Shown in pieces: positions 34,980-43,429 of a DNA stretch of 64,000 bases. The notes under the pieces were generated by a model. It did no database searches and was not told the origin of the DNA. It was given only the letters and a program-made list of their open reading frames with translations. The translations under genes were made by a program, and so were the position numbers. Origin of the DNA: Iodobacter arcticus (GTDB taxonomy: Bacteria > Pseudomonadota > Gammaproteobacteria > Burkholderiales > Chitinibacteraceae); assembly GCF_042664895.1 (NCBI RefSeq), contig NZ_JBHTBQ010000001.1:120581-184580 (forward strand). The letters run 5' to 3'. The first letter of the stretch is position 1. The number at the start of each line of letters is the position of its first letter.

Positions 34980-36251
34980 ATGCAGAACGACTCCGCTCTC
35001 TTAGAATTTTTTCAGCCTGGCTTTGTGCCACTCGATCTGCCGCCATTGGCAGGGCTGATCCGCGCTCGCCCCTATTTAGACGCTTTTATCACGCTCTTTC
35101 GTGGGGGTGAGGAAGAAGTCATGGTGCGCCTCTTGGTGTTGCGTGAAATTGGTGCGCGTGCACAAGCGCCGCGCTGGACGCCGCAAGATTTGCAAGCGCA
35201 CTTTGCTTATATCAATCCTGTAAAGCTTGAGACCGTTCTAAAGCGGATTCGCGATAACGGTCTTTTGGTATGGGATTCGGATGAGCAGCTTTATTCTTTA
35301 TCCGAGCCAGGCCGTATTGCCTTAGCCTCTATCGGCACTTTGGTGCAGTTTTCGGATGGCGATGCCGAGTTAGGGTATTTAACTGCGCAAGTGGCGGCGG
35401 GGCAGTCGGTTGGGCGTGTGGCGCATGAAGCGTTGCAGCACCTCTTGGCTAGGCTGAACGAGCTTTATCGCGATTTTGAAGAAGCACTTGAATCGCAATC
35501 TGAGTTCCAAATTCGCAAGGCGCAATCTAAGCTGGAAAGTGTCTGGAAGTGGGTAGAGAAAGGCACTGAAGTCATGCATGCCATTTTGGATGATGACACG
35601 CTGGATCTGCTGACGCTGAATCAGGCGCAAGCCATTGCCACCGCACAAAGCCGTATGCTGCGTTTAACCAGCGTATTTCAGCGCCGTTTAAGCGAGCTGG
35701 CCGCTCAGCGCGTGCATTTGGGTGAATCCGGGCTGACCTCTACCAATGTGGCCGATTGGCTACGCCGCCTTGATCAGGACGAACTGGCTGATCTGGGGCG
35801 TGATCTATTGATCTTCCATCCTGAGCCCGTGTTTGTGACGGCGGATGAGCTATTAGATATTTCTGAATACGAGCTGGTGAGCCGTGAGCGGCTTGAATAT
35901 ATCGAGAGCGCCCTGCCATCGAGCGAAATAGCAGAAGACGTTGAAGCGATGGAAGTAGAGCGCCTTCTGGATGCAGAAGCGCTGTTTGAAGAGCTGGGCG
36001 CACTGGCTGCCCGTGGCGGCACGGCCGAGCTATTTGAACAAGTGGTGGCGGATACTTACAACGTAACAGCTTATCGCTTATCTTTGCTTTCTTTGCTTGG
36101 CGACGCCGATGCTGCGCTAGAACAAAGTGTGGTGGCAGATTTAGTTCGCCTGCCTTTGTTCCTAGAAGCAGAGGAAGGGGTGGAGTTGCTTGAGCATATA
36201 GAAGTGGCCGCAATTAGCCGAGGTCGTTTACGCCCTGTTAACGTACCTTAG
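34980..36251 (+). CDS. Kleisin/MksF-like subunit of an SMC complex
   Basis: A 423-residue acidic, mostly helical protein and the first gene of the SMC operon. The N-terminal part reads as a winged helix (LDAFITLFRGGEEEVMVRLLVLREIGARAQAPRWTPQDLQAHFAYINPVKLETVLKRIRDNGLLVWDSDEQLYSLSEPGRIALA). Coiled helices follow to about residue 270, and a helical C-terminal part (LLDAEALFEELGALAARGG...) ends in a basic tail. This resembles MukF/MksF/JetA proteins, which close the SMC ring. Similarity is by architecture and context rather than by a diagnostic motif. ATG 34980 is used; the TTG at 34959 would add seven residues. Confidence 0.65.
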   Translation: MQNDSALLEFFQPGFVPLDLPPLAGLIRARPYLDAFITLFRGGEEEVMVRLLVLREIGARAQAPRWTPQDLQAHFAYINPVKLETVLKRIRDNGLLVWDSDEQLYSLSEPGRIALASIGTLVQFSDGDAELGYLTAQVAAGQSVGRVAHEALQHLLARLNELYRDFEEALESQSEFQIRKAQSKLESVWKWVEKGTEVMHAILDDDTLDLLTLNQAQAIATAQSRMLRLTSVFQRRLSELAAQRVHLGESGLTSTNVADWLRRLDQDELADLGRDLLIFHPEPVFVTADELLDISEYELVSRERLEYIESALPSSEIAEDVEAMEVERLLDAEALFEELGALAARGGTAELFEQVVADTYNVTAYRLSLLSLLGDADAALEQSVVADLVRLPLFLEAEEGVELLEHIEVAAISRGRLRPVNVP

Positions 36252-36335
36252 GTTAAATTGTGCGTATTGCTTTCTGTATTTGACAGTATTAATAAGGTAG
36301 GCTTTCAGCCTGATTAAATCGTTGTGGAGTGCATG

Positions 36336-36983
36336 ATGGGTCTTTTGGATGATCTGAAGCAGCAAGCCGCGTCAGTAGAAACAGATAGCGCAGAGCAAAG
36401 ACGTGTTTATCTTGCCAATCTGGGCCTGATTGATGGCGCGATGCGTGCGGTCTTGGCTTATTTTTACGAGCTGGCCAATCAGCTTAAGGTGGTTAAACCG
36501 GCTAGCCCGCATACCTATCGGGTATGGGGAGTGGGCGAGTTTACTCAAATGAATATGACGCTGGCTGCGGCCAATTCGCGCAATAAATCGCTTGAAGGCG
36601 GCGATCATTCTGATTATGTCGAGTTCATTGTTGAGTGGCAGGGTAGGGAGCCTTTACGCACCGTTTGCTCATCACAAAGTGCGGCCAAACACTTAAAAGA
36701 GCAGATGTGGCAGTACGGCTGCAAGCTGGAAGAAAAAATCCAAGCTGCACCGGATGGTAAGTTTATCCGCTCGGCGATCACGATTGAGCCTTTGGTGCCA
36801 ACACGTTTTCGTTTTGATGCGGTGTATGAAACCGGCAAGATTCGTTTAAATCTCCGCAATCTGGCTAATCTGGGCGAAGATCAGCATCTGTTAAGCCCTG
36901 CACAATGTACGCCCGTGCTCTGTGAAGAGCTGGCAAAAGCCATGCTGGGTAAGCCGCATCATTTGGCTGAGCTGCTTGGCTAG
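36336..36983 (+). CDS. Unknown conserved-looking component of the SMC operon
   Basis: A 215-residue protein that I do not recognise. The first third is helical (LLDDLKQQAASVETDSAEQRRVYLANLGLIDGAMRAVLAYFYELANQLKVV). The middle alternates strands and charged loops (YRVWGVGEFTQMNMTLAAANSRN; DYVEFIVEWQGREPLRTVCSSQSAAKHLKEQMWQYGCKLEEKIQ), and the end reads FRFDAVYETGKIRLNLRNLANLGEDQHLLSP. There is no signal peptide, membrane segment or nuclease motif. GGAG lies six bases before ATG 36336. It sits 84 bases after the kleisin-like gene and 85 before the MksE-like gene. Known Mks and Wadjet operons have no such gene at this place. Confidence 0.75.
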   Translation: MGLLDDLKQQAASVETDSAEQRRVYLANLGLIDGAMRAVLAYFYELANQLKVVKPASPHTYRVWGVGEFTQMNMTLAAANSRNKSLEGGDHSDYVEFIVEWQGREPLRTVCSSQSAAKHLKEQMWQYGCKLEEKIQAAPDGKFIRSAITIEPLVPTRFRFDAVYETGKIRLNLRNLANLGEDQHLLSPAQCTPVLCEELAKAMLGKPHHLAELLG

Positions 36984-37068
36984 TCGAGTATGAGTGTTGC
37001 TGTATTGAGTAAGCCCCGCCGTTCTGTTATTTGTTTAATTTTGGCGTTCTAAATCTGTATGGGTGTAC

Positions 37069-37716
37069 ATGGATCAAGCTCTTAATATTTTGGTCGCGCG
37101 CCTCTTGGCGCATCGTTTTTTACCGCGCAAAGATCCTTTAGCACGGCGCGCTTTGATTGACGAAGCGTTCCGTGAATCGCTGGATCACCGGCTGGCCGGT
37201 TGTGGCCTGCGCCTCTTAGAAAATCCCTACGCAGAATATATCGCCGTTGGCCTTGCTACCGAGATGGAAGACTGGGTGTTCGGCGAGGGCGAAAACTGGT
37301 TGTCCAATAATATGGGCATGCCAAGGGACGCGATTGCCTTGCTGATCGTGGTCTGGGCCTTGATTGTTTTGCCAAAACGCCAGCGCCAGATTGCCCTGTC
37401 GGCGTCTGACCCTGACGATATGTTTGGCGAAGCATCGCCGATTGAGTTTGGTGATGAGGTGGCTCCGGGTATTCCTGAAGAAGCGATTTACGCTGATTTT
37501 GGTAAAAAACTCGGCGGTAAGGCGCGCTTTTCTATGAATTTAAGCCAGCTTGCCAAACTCGGCTTTATTAATCGCCGCAATAAAATGATCTTTGAAGGGC
37601 CGCTGCTTGATCTGATGATCGATTACGCACGCTTAGCTCCACGGATTATTAATGGTGCTTTGGCTGATTTGTTGAAGATTGATGTTGTCCATGTGGCAGA
37701 GCAGGTTGAGGACTAA
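37069..37716 (+). CDS. MksE/JetB-like subunit of an SMC complex
   Basis: A 215-residue protein with two winged-helix-like segments: residues about 1-65 (NILVARLLAHRFLPRKDPLARRALIDEAFRESLDHRLAGCGLRLLENPYAEYIAVGL) and about 135-215 (ARFSMNLSQLAKLGFINRRNKMIFEGPLLDLMIDYARLAPRIINGALADLLKI). Size and layout match MukE/MksE/JetB (DUF4194-like) proteins, which bind the kleisin and DNA. Its TAA overlaps the ATG of the SMC gene by one base (TAATG), which implies translational coupling and fixed stoichiometry. ATG 37069 is chosen over GTG 37063. Confidence 0.72.
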   Translation: MDQALNILVARLLAHRFLPRKDPLARRALIDEAFRESLDHRLAGCGLRLLENPYAEYIAVGLATEMEDWVFGEGENWLSNNMGMPRDAIALLIVVWALIVLPKRQRQIALSASDPDDMFGEASPIEFGDEVAPGIPEEAIYADFGKKLGGKARFSMNLSQLAKLGFINRRNKMIFEGPLLDLMIDYARLAPRIINGALADLLKIDVVHVAEQVED

Positions 37717-40538
37717 TGTTTCAAATTCGTGAGATTGAAATGGTTCACTGGGATTTCTGGCGTGCGATTCGTGTGCCGCTAGATGCCCAGATTGTGACTA
37801 TTGTCGGGCCAAATGGCTCAGGCAAAACGACTATGTTGGATGCGCTGCGTACCCTGCTGGCTTTGCGCTGCTCGGGCCGCCGTGATTACAAGCGCTATGT
37901 TCGCAATAATAAAGAAAACTTTGCTTGGCTGCGTGGTGTGGTTTCCAACCCACGTCGTGGCGAAGGTGGCCTATTTCCCTATTTGTTTTTCCCAATTACC
38001 AGCCCTGAAGTCACGTTGTTTTGCCGTGTAAAAAAACAGGGGGGTGACTGGGTGCGCCATTACGCCATCGCTGAAGGCGTGGTTGAGCTAACGCCAGAAA
38101 CTGAAGGCGGCCTGCAATGGCTAGGGGTGAATGAATACAAGCGCCGTCTTGAATCGGCGGGCCTGACTGCGGCGATTGCCGAAGTATTGGCGCTAGAGCA
38201 GGGCGACACCGATAAGCTGTGTGAGTACAGCCCTAAGGCTTTGCTGGATTTGGTTTTCCAGGTGTTTGGCGATAAGCAGGTGCTGGATAATTATCAGGAA
38301 GCCAAGCTGCGCCTAAAAGAAACCGAAGGCGAGCTGGGTAAAGTCGAGCAACAGATGGCCCAGATTGGGCTAGATGTAGAGCGGATGAAGCTGCGCTCCA
38401 ATAGCTTTTTGGAATGGCAGGCATTGCAACGTGATGTGGTTCGCCTAGAAAAAGATGTTGTACCGGGTCTTAAATATTTAGAGCAGTGGGATGGCTTGCT
38501 GGCGGGATTGCAGCAGTTCCGCCTTGCGCGCACTAATCTGCGGGCGAAGAAGCAAGAGCTGGATGAGTTAAATCTGGCGTATTCGGAGTTCGATCAGCGC
38601 CGTGAAGCCGCTTTGGTGGGCGAGCGTGAAGCCAAGCAGGCTTACGATAATCACTTTGCACTGTTTCAACAGGTGCGTGATGCGGCCCGTGATACAGAAA
38701 AACTGCTGAAAGAAGAAACTCGCCTGCGTGAGCTGGCCGAGTCAGAACATGGCCGTGATGCGGTCAGCATTAATGATCGATTACTGGCTTTAAAAGAGCA
38801 GCTTGCCAGCTTAAGGCAGTGGCTGCGTACCGCTAAAGAAGAGCGCCAGCAGTTGGCCGATATGCAAAATACCCTGCAAGCGGGTAGAGCGCCTTCGCCA
38901 GATTTTACCCGCAATATGCGTTCAGCCTTGGATGAGGCGGCGATTCCGCATCAAGTGCTCACTGAAATCGTTGAAGTCACCGATGCAAGCTGGCAGCAGG
39001 CAGTAGAAGCCTTGCTGGCTCCTTATCGTCATATCGTATTGCTCAAGCGTGCTGGCGATAGAAATCGTGCATGGGAAATTGCCCAGCGCTTACGCTACCG
39101 TCACTTTATCGTGCCTGATAGCGAGCCTGTGCCGCGTGCCAATAAAGGCTCGGTGCTGGAAGTGGTCGATTTCAATGGCGATGCGCCAAGCTGGGTAGTG
39201 CAATTGCTTAATCGTACTCAGCGCGTTGTCACTGTTGAAGCAGGTGGCAAGGTCGATGGTGATTGGATCACCAAAGAGGGTTATCACAAAGAGCGCCGTG
39301 GTGGCCGCGATATTAGCGTGCGCCCGAGTGATTTTGCTTTTGGTGAGGCCGCTCGGCAATCACGCTTAGGCGATGCACTGAGCCGTTTGAAAGTATTAAA
39401 TCATCAAATCTTAGATGCAGAATCGCGTGATGTAGATTTAAGCCGTGATATCAGCGCCCATACCGAGCAATTGATGGGAATGCAGGCGGTGGTGCAACTG
39501 GCCGCGCGTCAGGAAGAATTTGCCGCAGCAGCAGCACGTTTTCCAGGCGAGCAAGCGTCGGTACAAAACTTGGGGGCTGAGCTGGCTGCAGCACAAGCCG
39601 CTTGGGAAGCCGCGCGAGATGCGCGTGAAGAGTTGCGCGTGGGTTTTGAGCGTAGCAAAGATCAGCGCGAGCGTTTGGCTGGGCAAGTTAATTATCAGCA
39701 AGATCAAGCACAGCGTCAGCAGCTGGAAATCCACAAGCAATTGCGCCAGCTGCGCGAGCTAAAAACGAGTATGCAGGATCATCTAAGCGATGTATCCGCA
39801 CTGAATGCCGTGCGTGAACAATTTGGCAGCGTGCGTGAAGTGCAGCATTTGCTAGAACGCCAACGTCAGCAGTTGGCTAATGGCCAGTGGGAAACCGACG
39901 AAACGATTCTGGCCCGCCGCGAAAAGCTGCAAAAAGATTATGACAATGTGCAAAACGATGCCGAAGTCCATTACAAAGAAGTACAACGTACTGGGGATCT
40001 GACGCATGAAGCGCGTGCCGCCTATATTAATAAGCTGCGTGCCACAGTACGTGCTTACTGCCGCAATATTGCTCGCTTGGGTGAGCTGGCAGGGATTGAT
40101 GTAGAAGCGGAAATGCCGCATCTGGATAATGACGATGCGGTACTGGCGCAAGCGGGCTTGGCAGCGCGTTTCAATTTTGACCAGAAAGGCATGATGGGTA
40201 TGAACGACGGTGAAGCGTCGGGCGGCCAGCAGGTGATGAAGTCCTTGATTCTGCTGATTGGCTTGATGATGGATGATGCCAATCCATCGGGCTTTGTGTT
40301 TATTGACGAGCCGTTTGCTCACTTAGATATCTTTAATATTGATCGCGTTGGTGCTTTCCTGAAAGCCACGCAGGCGCAGTATTTAATTACCACGCCGCTG
40401 ACGCATAACACCAATGTTTACGCGCCATCTGATTTGACGCTGACCACACGTAAAAAGCGCCCGGGGGATACTTGGGCGCCACTTATTCTTCAAACTCGTC
40501 GCCGGGTTGAAACTGCACAACAAGAGCTGATCGTATGA
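37716..40538 (+). CDS. SMC ATPase of the MksB/JetC type
   Basis: 940 residues, the length usual for MksB. Walker A is GPNGSGKTT at residues 31-39. The ABC signature lies near residue 835 (GEASGGQQ) and Walker B with D-loop at about 859-871 (GFVFIDEPFAHLD). Two long coiled coils flank a central globular hinge-like region (about residues 400-560, with EVTDASWQQAVEALLAPYRHIVLL). A smaller arm than MukB makes it MksB/JetC-like. Such proteins extrude DNA loops as a dimer with kleisin and MksE. The start overlaps the preceding stop by one base, and the methyltransferase gene overlaps its end by four. Confidence 0.88.
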   Translation: MFQIREIEMVHWDFWRAIRVPLDAQIVTIVGPNGSGKTTMLDALRTLLALRCSGRRDYKRYVRNNKENFAWLRGVVSNPRRGEGGLFPYLFFPITSPEVTLFCRVKKQGGDWVRHYAIAEGVVELTPETEGGLQWLGVNEYKRRLESAGLTAAIAEVLALEQGDTDKLCEYSPKALLDLVFQVFGDKQVLDNYQEAKLRLKETEGELGKVEQQMAQIGLDVERMKLRSNSFLEWQALQRDVVRLEKDVVPGLKYLEQWDGLLAGLQQFRLARTNLRAKKQELDELNLAYSEFDQRREAALVGEREAKQAYDNHFALFQQVRDAARDTEKLLKEETRLRELAESEHGRDAVSINDRLLALKEQLASLRQWLRTAKEERQQLADMQNTLQAGRAPSPDFTRNMRSALDEAAIPHQVLTEIVEVTDASWQQAVEALLAPYRHIVLLKRAGDRNRAWEIAQRLRYRHFIVPDSEPVPRANKGSVLEVVDFNGDAPSWVVQLLNRTQRVVTVEAGGKVDGDWITKEGYHKERRGGRDISVRPSDFAFGEAARQSRLGDALSRLKVLNHQILDAESRDVDLSRDISAHTEQLMGMQAVVQLAARQEEFAAAAARFPGEQASVQNLGAELAAAQAAWEAARDAREELRVGFERSKDQRERLAGQVNYQQDQAQRQQLEIHKQLRQLRELKTSMQDHLSDVSALNAVREQFGSVREVQHLLERQRQQLANGQWETDETILARREKLQKDYDNVQNDAEVHYKEVQRTGDLTHEARAAYINKLRATVRAYCRNIARLGELAGIDVEAEMPHLDNDDAVLAQAGLAARFNFDQKGMMGMNDGEASGGQQVMKSLILLIGLMMDDANPSGFVFIDEPFAHLDIFNIDRVGAFLKATQAQYLITTPLTHNTNVYAPSDLTLTTRKKRPGDTWAPLILQTRRRVETAQQELIV

Positions 40539-41707
40539 AACAAGTATTCCATTTTTTCGCCCCCTGCCCACGAGGTCTGGAAGGGCCACTCGTTGCTGAA
40601 TTAGAAGCACTTGGCGCTGATCAGATCAAAGCCACCGATGGTGGCGTGGGTTTTGCTGGCTCTTGGGTTTTGATGTACGAAGCCAATTTGCAGTCCCGTA
40701 TTGCCAGCCGTATTCTTTGGCGCGTGGCAGAAAAAAGCTGGAAAACAGAAGACGATCTTTACGCCATGGCGCGTGATTTAGATTGGGCCGAAATGTTTTC
40801 TGTGGATTGCACCATCAAGGTGGGCGTTACTGCTTATCGTGTGCCGCAGATTCGCAGCCCAGAATTTGTGGCTCTGCGGATTAAAGACGGTATCTGTGAT
40901 CGTTTCCGTTTGAAAGGCGGCAAGCGCCCGAGTGTGGATACCGCCGAGCCAGATATGCGTATCCAGCTTTATCTGACCGATCGCAATGCCACTCTTTATT
41001 TAGATACATCAGGTGACGCGCTGTTTAAGCGTGGCTATCGTATTGAAACCGGCGAAGCACCGATGCGCGAAAACCTTGCTGCCGGTATTTTGGCCTTGAT
41101 CGGCTGGACACCTGCCGAAGCGCTATACGATCCAATGTGTGGCTCGGCGACTTTCCTCATTGAAGCCGCCATGATTGCACGCAAAATTGCACCGGGCGCG
41201 CGCCGCGAATTTGCATTCCAAAAGATGCGTTTGCACAGCGAAGAAATGTGGCAAGAGCAAGTTGCTGCGGCAAAAGCGGCTGAAACTAAAGAAATCTTCC
41301 CTATATATGGTAGCGATGTATCAACGGCTGCAATTGCCCACGCCCAAGCCAATTTGGATTACGCCCGCTTTGACGACACCATTCATCTAAAACAATTGAA
41401 CGCGATGGATGCTAAGCCGCCGTTTGATATGCCAGGCGTGTGGATATCTAATCCGCCTTATGGTGTGCGTTTGGATGAGAAAGAAAAGCTGGCTGCTCTT
41501 TACCCTCAGTGGGGAGATGCCTTGAAAAAGCGCTTCTCAGGCTGGAGAGCTTATTTCCTGACTGCCGATATGGATATCACCAAGCATATGGGTCTTAAGG
41601 CGTCTAAGCGCACACCTTTATATAACGGTGGCTTAGAGTGTCGTTTGTTTGAATACATCATGATTTCAGGCGGTATGCGTCGCAAACCTACTGGTTCAGA
41701 CGAATAA
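40535..41707 (+). CDS. RlmL-type THUMP rRNA methyltransferase
   Basis: A 390-residue SAM-dependent methyltransferase. THUMP lies at about residues 40-160 (with the YRVPQIRSPEFVALRIKDGICDRFR segment), and the Rossmann catalytic domain follows with the SAM loop LYDPMCGSATFLIEAAMIA and catalytic NPPYG. It matches the N-terminal half of E. coli RlmL (23S rRNA guanine-2445 N2 methylation) and lacks the RlmK half. ATG overlaps the SMC stop as ATGA, so it belongs to the operon. A perfect hairpin follows at 41724. It is tempting to compare this with E. coli, where the tRNA-modifying cmoM (smtA) leads the mukFEB operon. Confidence 0.9.
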   Translation: MKQVFHFFAPCPRGLEGPLVAELEALGADQIKATDGGVGFAGSWVLMYEANLQSRIASRILWRVAEKSWKTEDDLYAMARDLDWAEMFSVDCTIKVGVTAYRVPQIRSPEFVALRIKDGICDRFRLKGGKRPSVDTAEPDMRIQLYLTDRNATLYLDTSGDALFKRGYRIETGEAPMRENLAAGILALIGWTPAEALYDPMCGSATFLIEAAMIARKIAPGARREFAFQKMRLHSEEMWQEQVAAAKAAETKEIFPIYGSDVSTAAIAHAQANLDYARFDDTIHLKQLNAMDAKPPFDMPGVWISNPPYGVRLDEKEKLAALYPQWGDALKKRFSGWRAYFLTADMDITKHMGLKASKRTPLYNGGLECRLFEYIMISGGMRRKPTGSDE

Positions 41708-41723
41708 TCCCTGCCTGCCTTTT

Positions 41724-41757
41724 CAGAGGAAACACAGTGCGTGCTGTGTTTCCTCTG
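41724..41757. terminator. Hairpin between convergent methyltransferase and GMC genes
   Basis: CAGAGGAAACACAG and CTGTGTTTCCTCTG form a perfect 14-base-pair stem with a 6-base loop. No T-tract follows, so termination may need other factors. Confidence 0.65.
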
Positions 41758-41798
41758 CCCCGTAGTTCAAGATTTTTCATCTGCTTTATAAACTCTTT

Positions 41799-43394
41799 CT
41801 AATCACCATCTTGCTGCAAGATAAAATCAGCGCAGCGCTCTGCAATCATAATCACGGGGGCATTGGTATTGCCGCTGATAAGCGTAGGCATGATGGACGC
41901 ATCGCAAATGCGTAGCTGCGAAATACCATGCACGCGCAGCTGGGGATCAACGACCGATGTTCGCTCAGAGACGCCCATACTGCAGGTTGAAGCAGGGTGG
42001 TAGACCGTTTTGGCATAGCGGCGAACGTGTTCTTCTAGGCTTGCATCCGATATATTGGCCTCCGCTCCTGGTAGTAATTCTCGTTTAATCACTTTAGTCA
42101 GCGAGGGTGAGCGCAAAATGCGGCGTGCCAATTTAACGCCTCTGATTAAGGTTTGTACATCTTCAATATGTGATAAATATCCGCCATCTAGCCAGATCGG
42201 GTCGAGCGGATTGTTTGAGCGCAAAGTCAGTGTGCCACGTGATTTGGGGCGTAAAAAGCAGACATTTAGCGACAGTCCATGGCCCGCAATTGGCTCGCGA
42301 TCGGCATCCCCCACTAAAACCGGCAAAACATGAAATTGCACATCGGCGCGCCCACTGCCTGAGGTATCGGCAAAGCCACCGCTTTCCACCACATTGGAAG
42401 TCAGCAAGCCTGTTTTAAAGAGCAGATATTGCAAACCGTTTTTTATCGCGTTCCAGCCCTTATCCTGCCCTAATAAACTGATGGCCTGCTTGCTGCGCGC
42501 ATAGATGGGAACTTCCAGATGATCCTGAAAATTTTGCCCGACTGCGGGCAAGTCTTTAACTAGAGGGATGGTTAAGGCGGCTAAATGAGCAGCAGGGCCA
42601 ATGCCCGACAGCATTAAAATTTTAGGTGTTGCCAAGGCCCCTGCTGCCAGAATCACTTCTTTTTGTGCATAAGCCATTACTTCTTCGCCATTGGCCCTGT
42701 GGTAAATCACTCCGCGTGCAGCTCCATCCTGACAAATAATTTTGCTGACATGGCAATTGCTCGCCACGGTTAATAGGGGATTATTAAGCACGGCGGCCAG
42801 ATAGCTTGCTGCAGTGCTGCGCCGTCGTCCTTCATGCGTGGTGGTCTGATAAAACCCCACGCCGACCTGCTGCTCGCCATTGAAATCATCGTTATAGCTC
42901 AGCCCCGCTTCTTGGGCGGCTTTGACAAATGCCAAGCTAAAGGGGTGTCGATGGCGGGCATCGCTTACATTTAAGGGGCCATCTACCCCATGATAATGAC
43001 CTGCCAGCCTTTGATTAGATTCTGCGCGCTTAAAAACCGGCAACACCTGATCCCAGCCCCAGCCGGTGCAGCCTTGCGCCAGCCAATCATCATAATCCTG
43101 CGGATTGCCGCGAATATAAATCATGGCATTAACCGAGCTACTGCCACCTAAGGTGCGCCCTTGGGGAATAATCATTCGCCGGTTTGCTGCTGAAGCCTGT
43201 GGCTCGCTCTGATAGAGCCAAGTGCGCTTGCTACCTAGCACACGAATAAAAGTGCTGGGTGTATGAATAAATGGGGTGTTGTCTTTGGGGCCAGCTTCAA
43301 TCAGCAATACACGATGCCCAGCTAATACCAGCCGATTGGTCAAGACACATCCAGCAGAGCCTGCTCCTACTACAACATAATCAAATTGCGGCAT
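41799..43394 (-). CDS. GMC-family FAD oxidoreductase (alcohol/choline dehydrogenase-like)
   Basis: A 531-residue flavoprotein. The FAD-binding GAGSAGC is at the N-terminus (FDYVVVGAGSAGCVL), GMC signature 1 is GRTLGGSSSVNAMIYIRG, signature 2 region is GALATPKILMLSGIGP, and the active-site histidine lies in VYHPASTCSMG. Members oxidise alcohols to aldehydes; close relatives act on choline, polyethylene glycol or aromatic alcohols. It is 35 bases after the AraC-type gene, at the tail of the hpa operon, where E. coli has the hydroxylase genes hpaBC. An alcohol such as tyrosol or hydroxytyrosol would fit the pathway, but this is inference. Confidence 0.85.
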   Translation of the reverse strand: MPQFDYVVVGAGSAGCVLTNRLVLAGHRVLLIEAGPKDNTPFIHTPSTFIRVLGSKRTWLYQSEPQASAANRRMIIPQGRTLGGSSSVNAMIYIRGNPQDYDDWLAQGCTGWGWDQVLPVFKRAESNQRLAGHYHGVDGPLNVSDARHRHPFSLAFVKAAQEAGLSYNDDFNGEQQVGVGFYQTTTHEGRRRSTAASYLAAVLNNPLLTVASNCHVSKIICQDGAARGVIYHRANGEEVMAYAQKEVILAAGALATPKILMLSGIGPAAHLAALTIPLVKDLPAVGQNFQDHLEVPIYARSKQAISLLGQDKGWNAIKNGLQYLLFKTGLLTSNVVESGGFADTSGSGRADVQFHVLPVLVGDADREPIAGHGLSLNVCFLRPKSRGTLTLRSNNPLDPIWLDGGYLSHIEDVQTLIRGVKLARRILRSPSLTKVIKRELLPGAEANISDASLEEHVRRYAKTVYHPASTCSMGVSERTSVVDPQLRVHGISQLRICDASIMPTLISGNTNAPVIMIAERCADFILQQDGD

Positions 43395-43429
43395 ACACGA
43401 TCTCCATTGTTACGACTGCAGCAGGGGGC

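Noticed and set aside
34980..41707. Calling the SMC operon a classical Wadjet defence system
   Set aside because: No JetD/MksG TOPRIM nuclease is present; the gene in that position is a THUMP rRNA methyltransferase with NPPYG. I keep it as an Mks-like complex of unknown role.
41799..43394. Choline dehydrogenase BetA
   Set aside because: The GMC signatures fit, but no betB, betI or choline transporter is nearby, and the operon context is aromatic catabolism.
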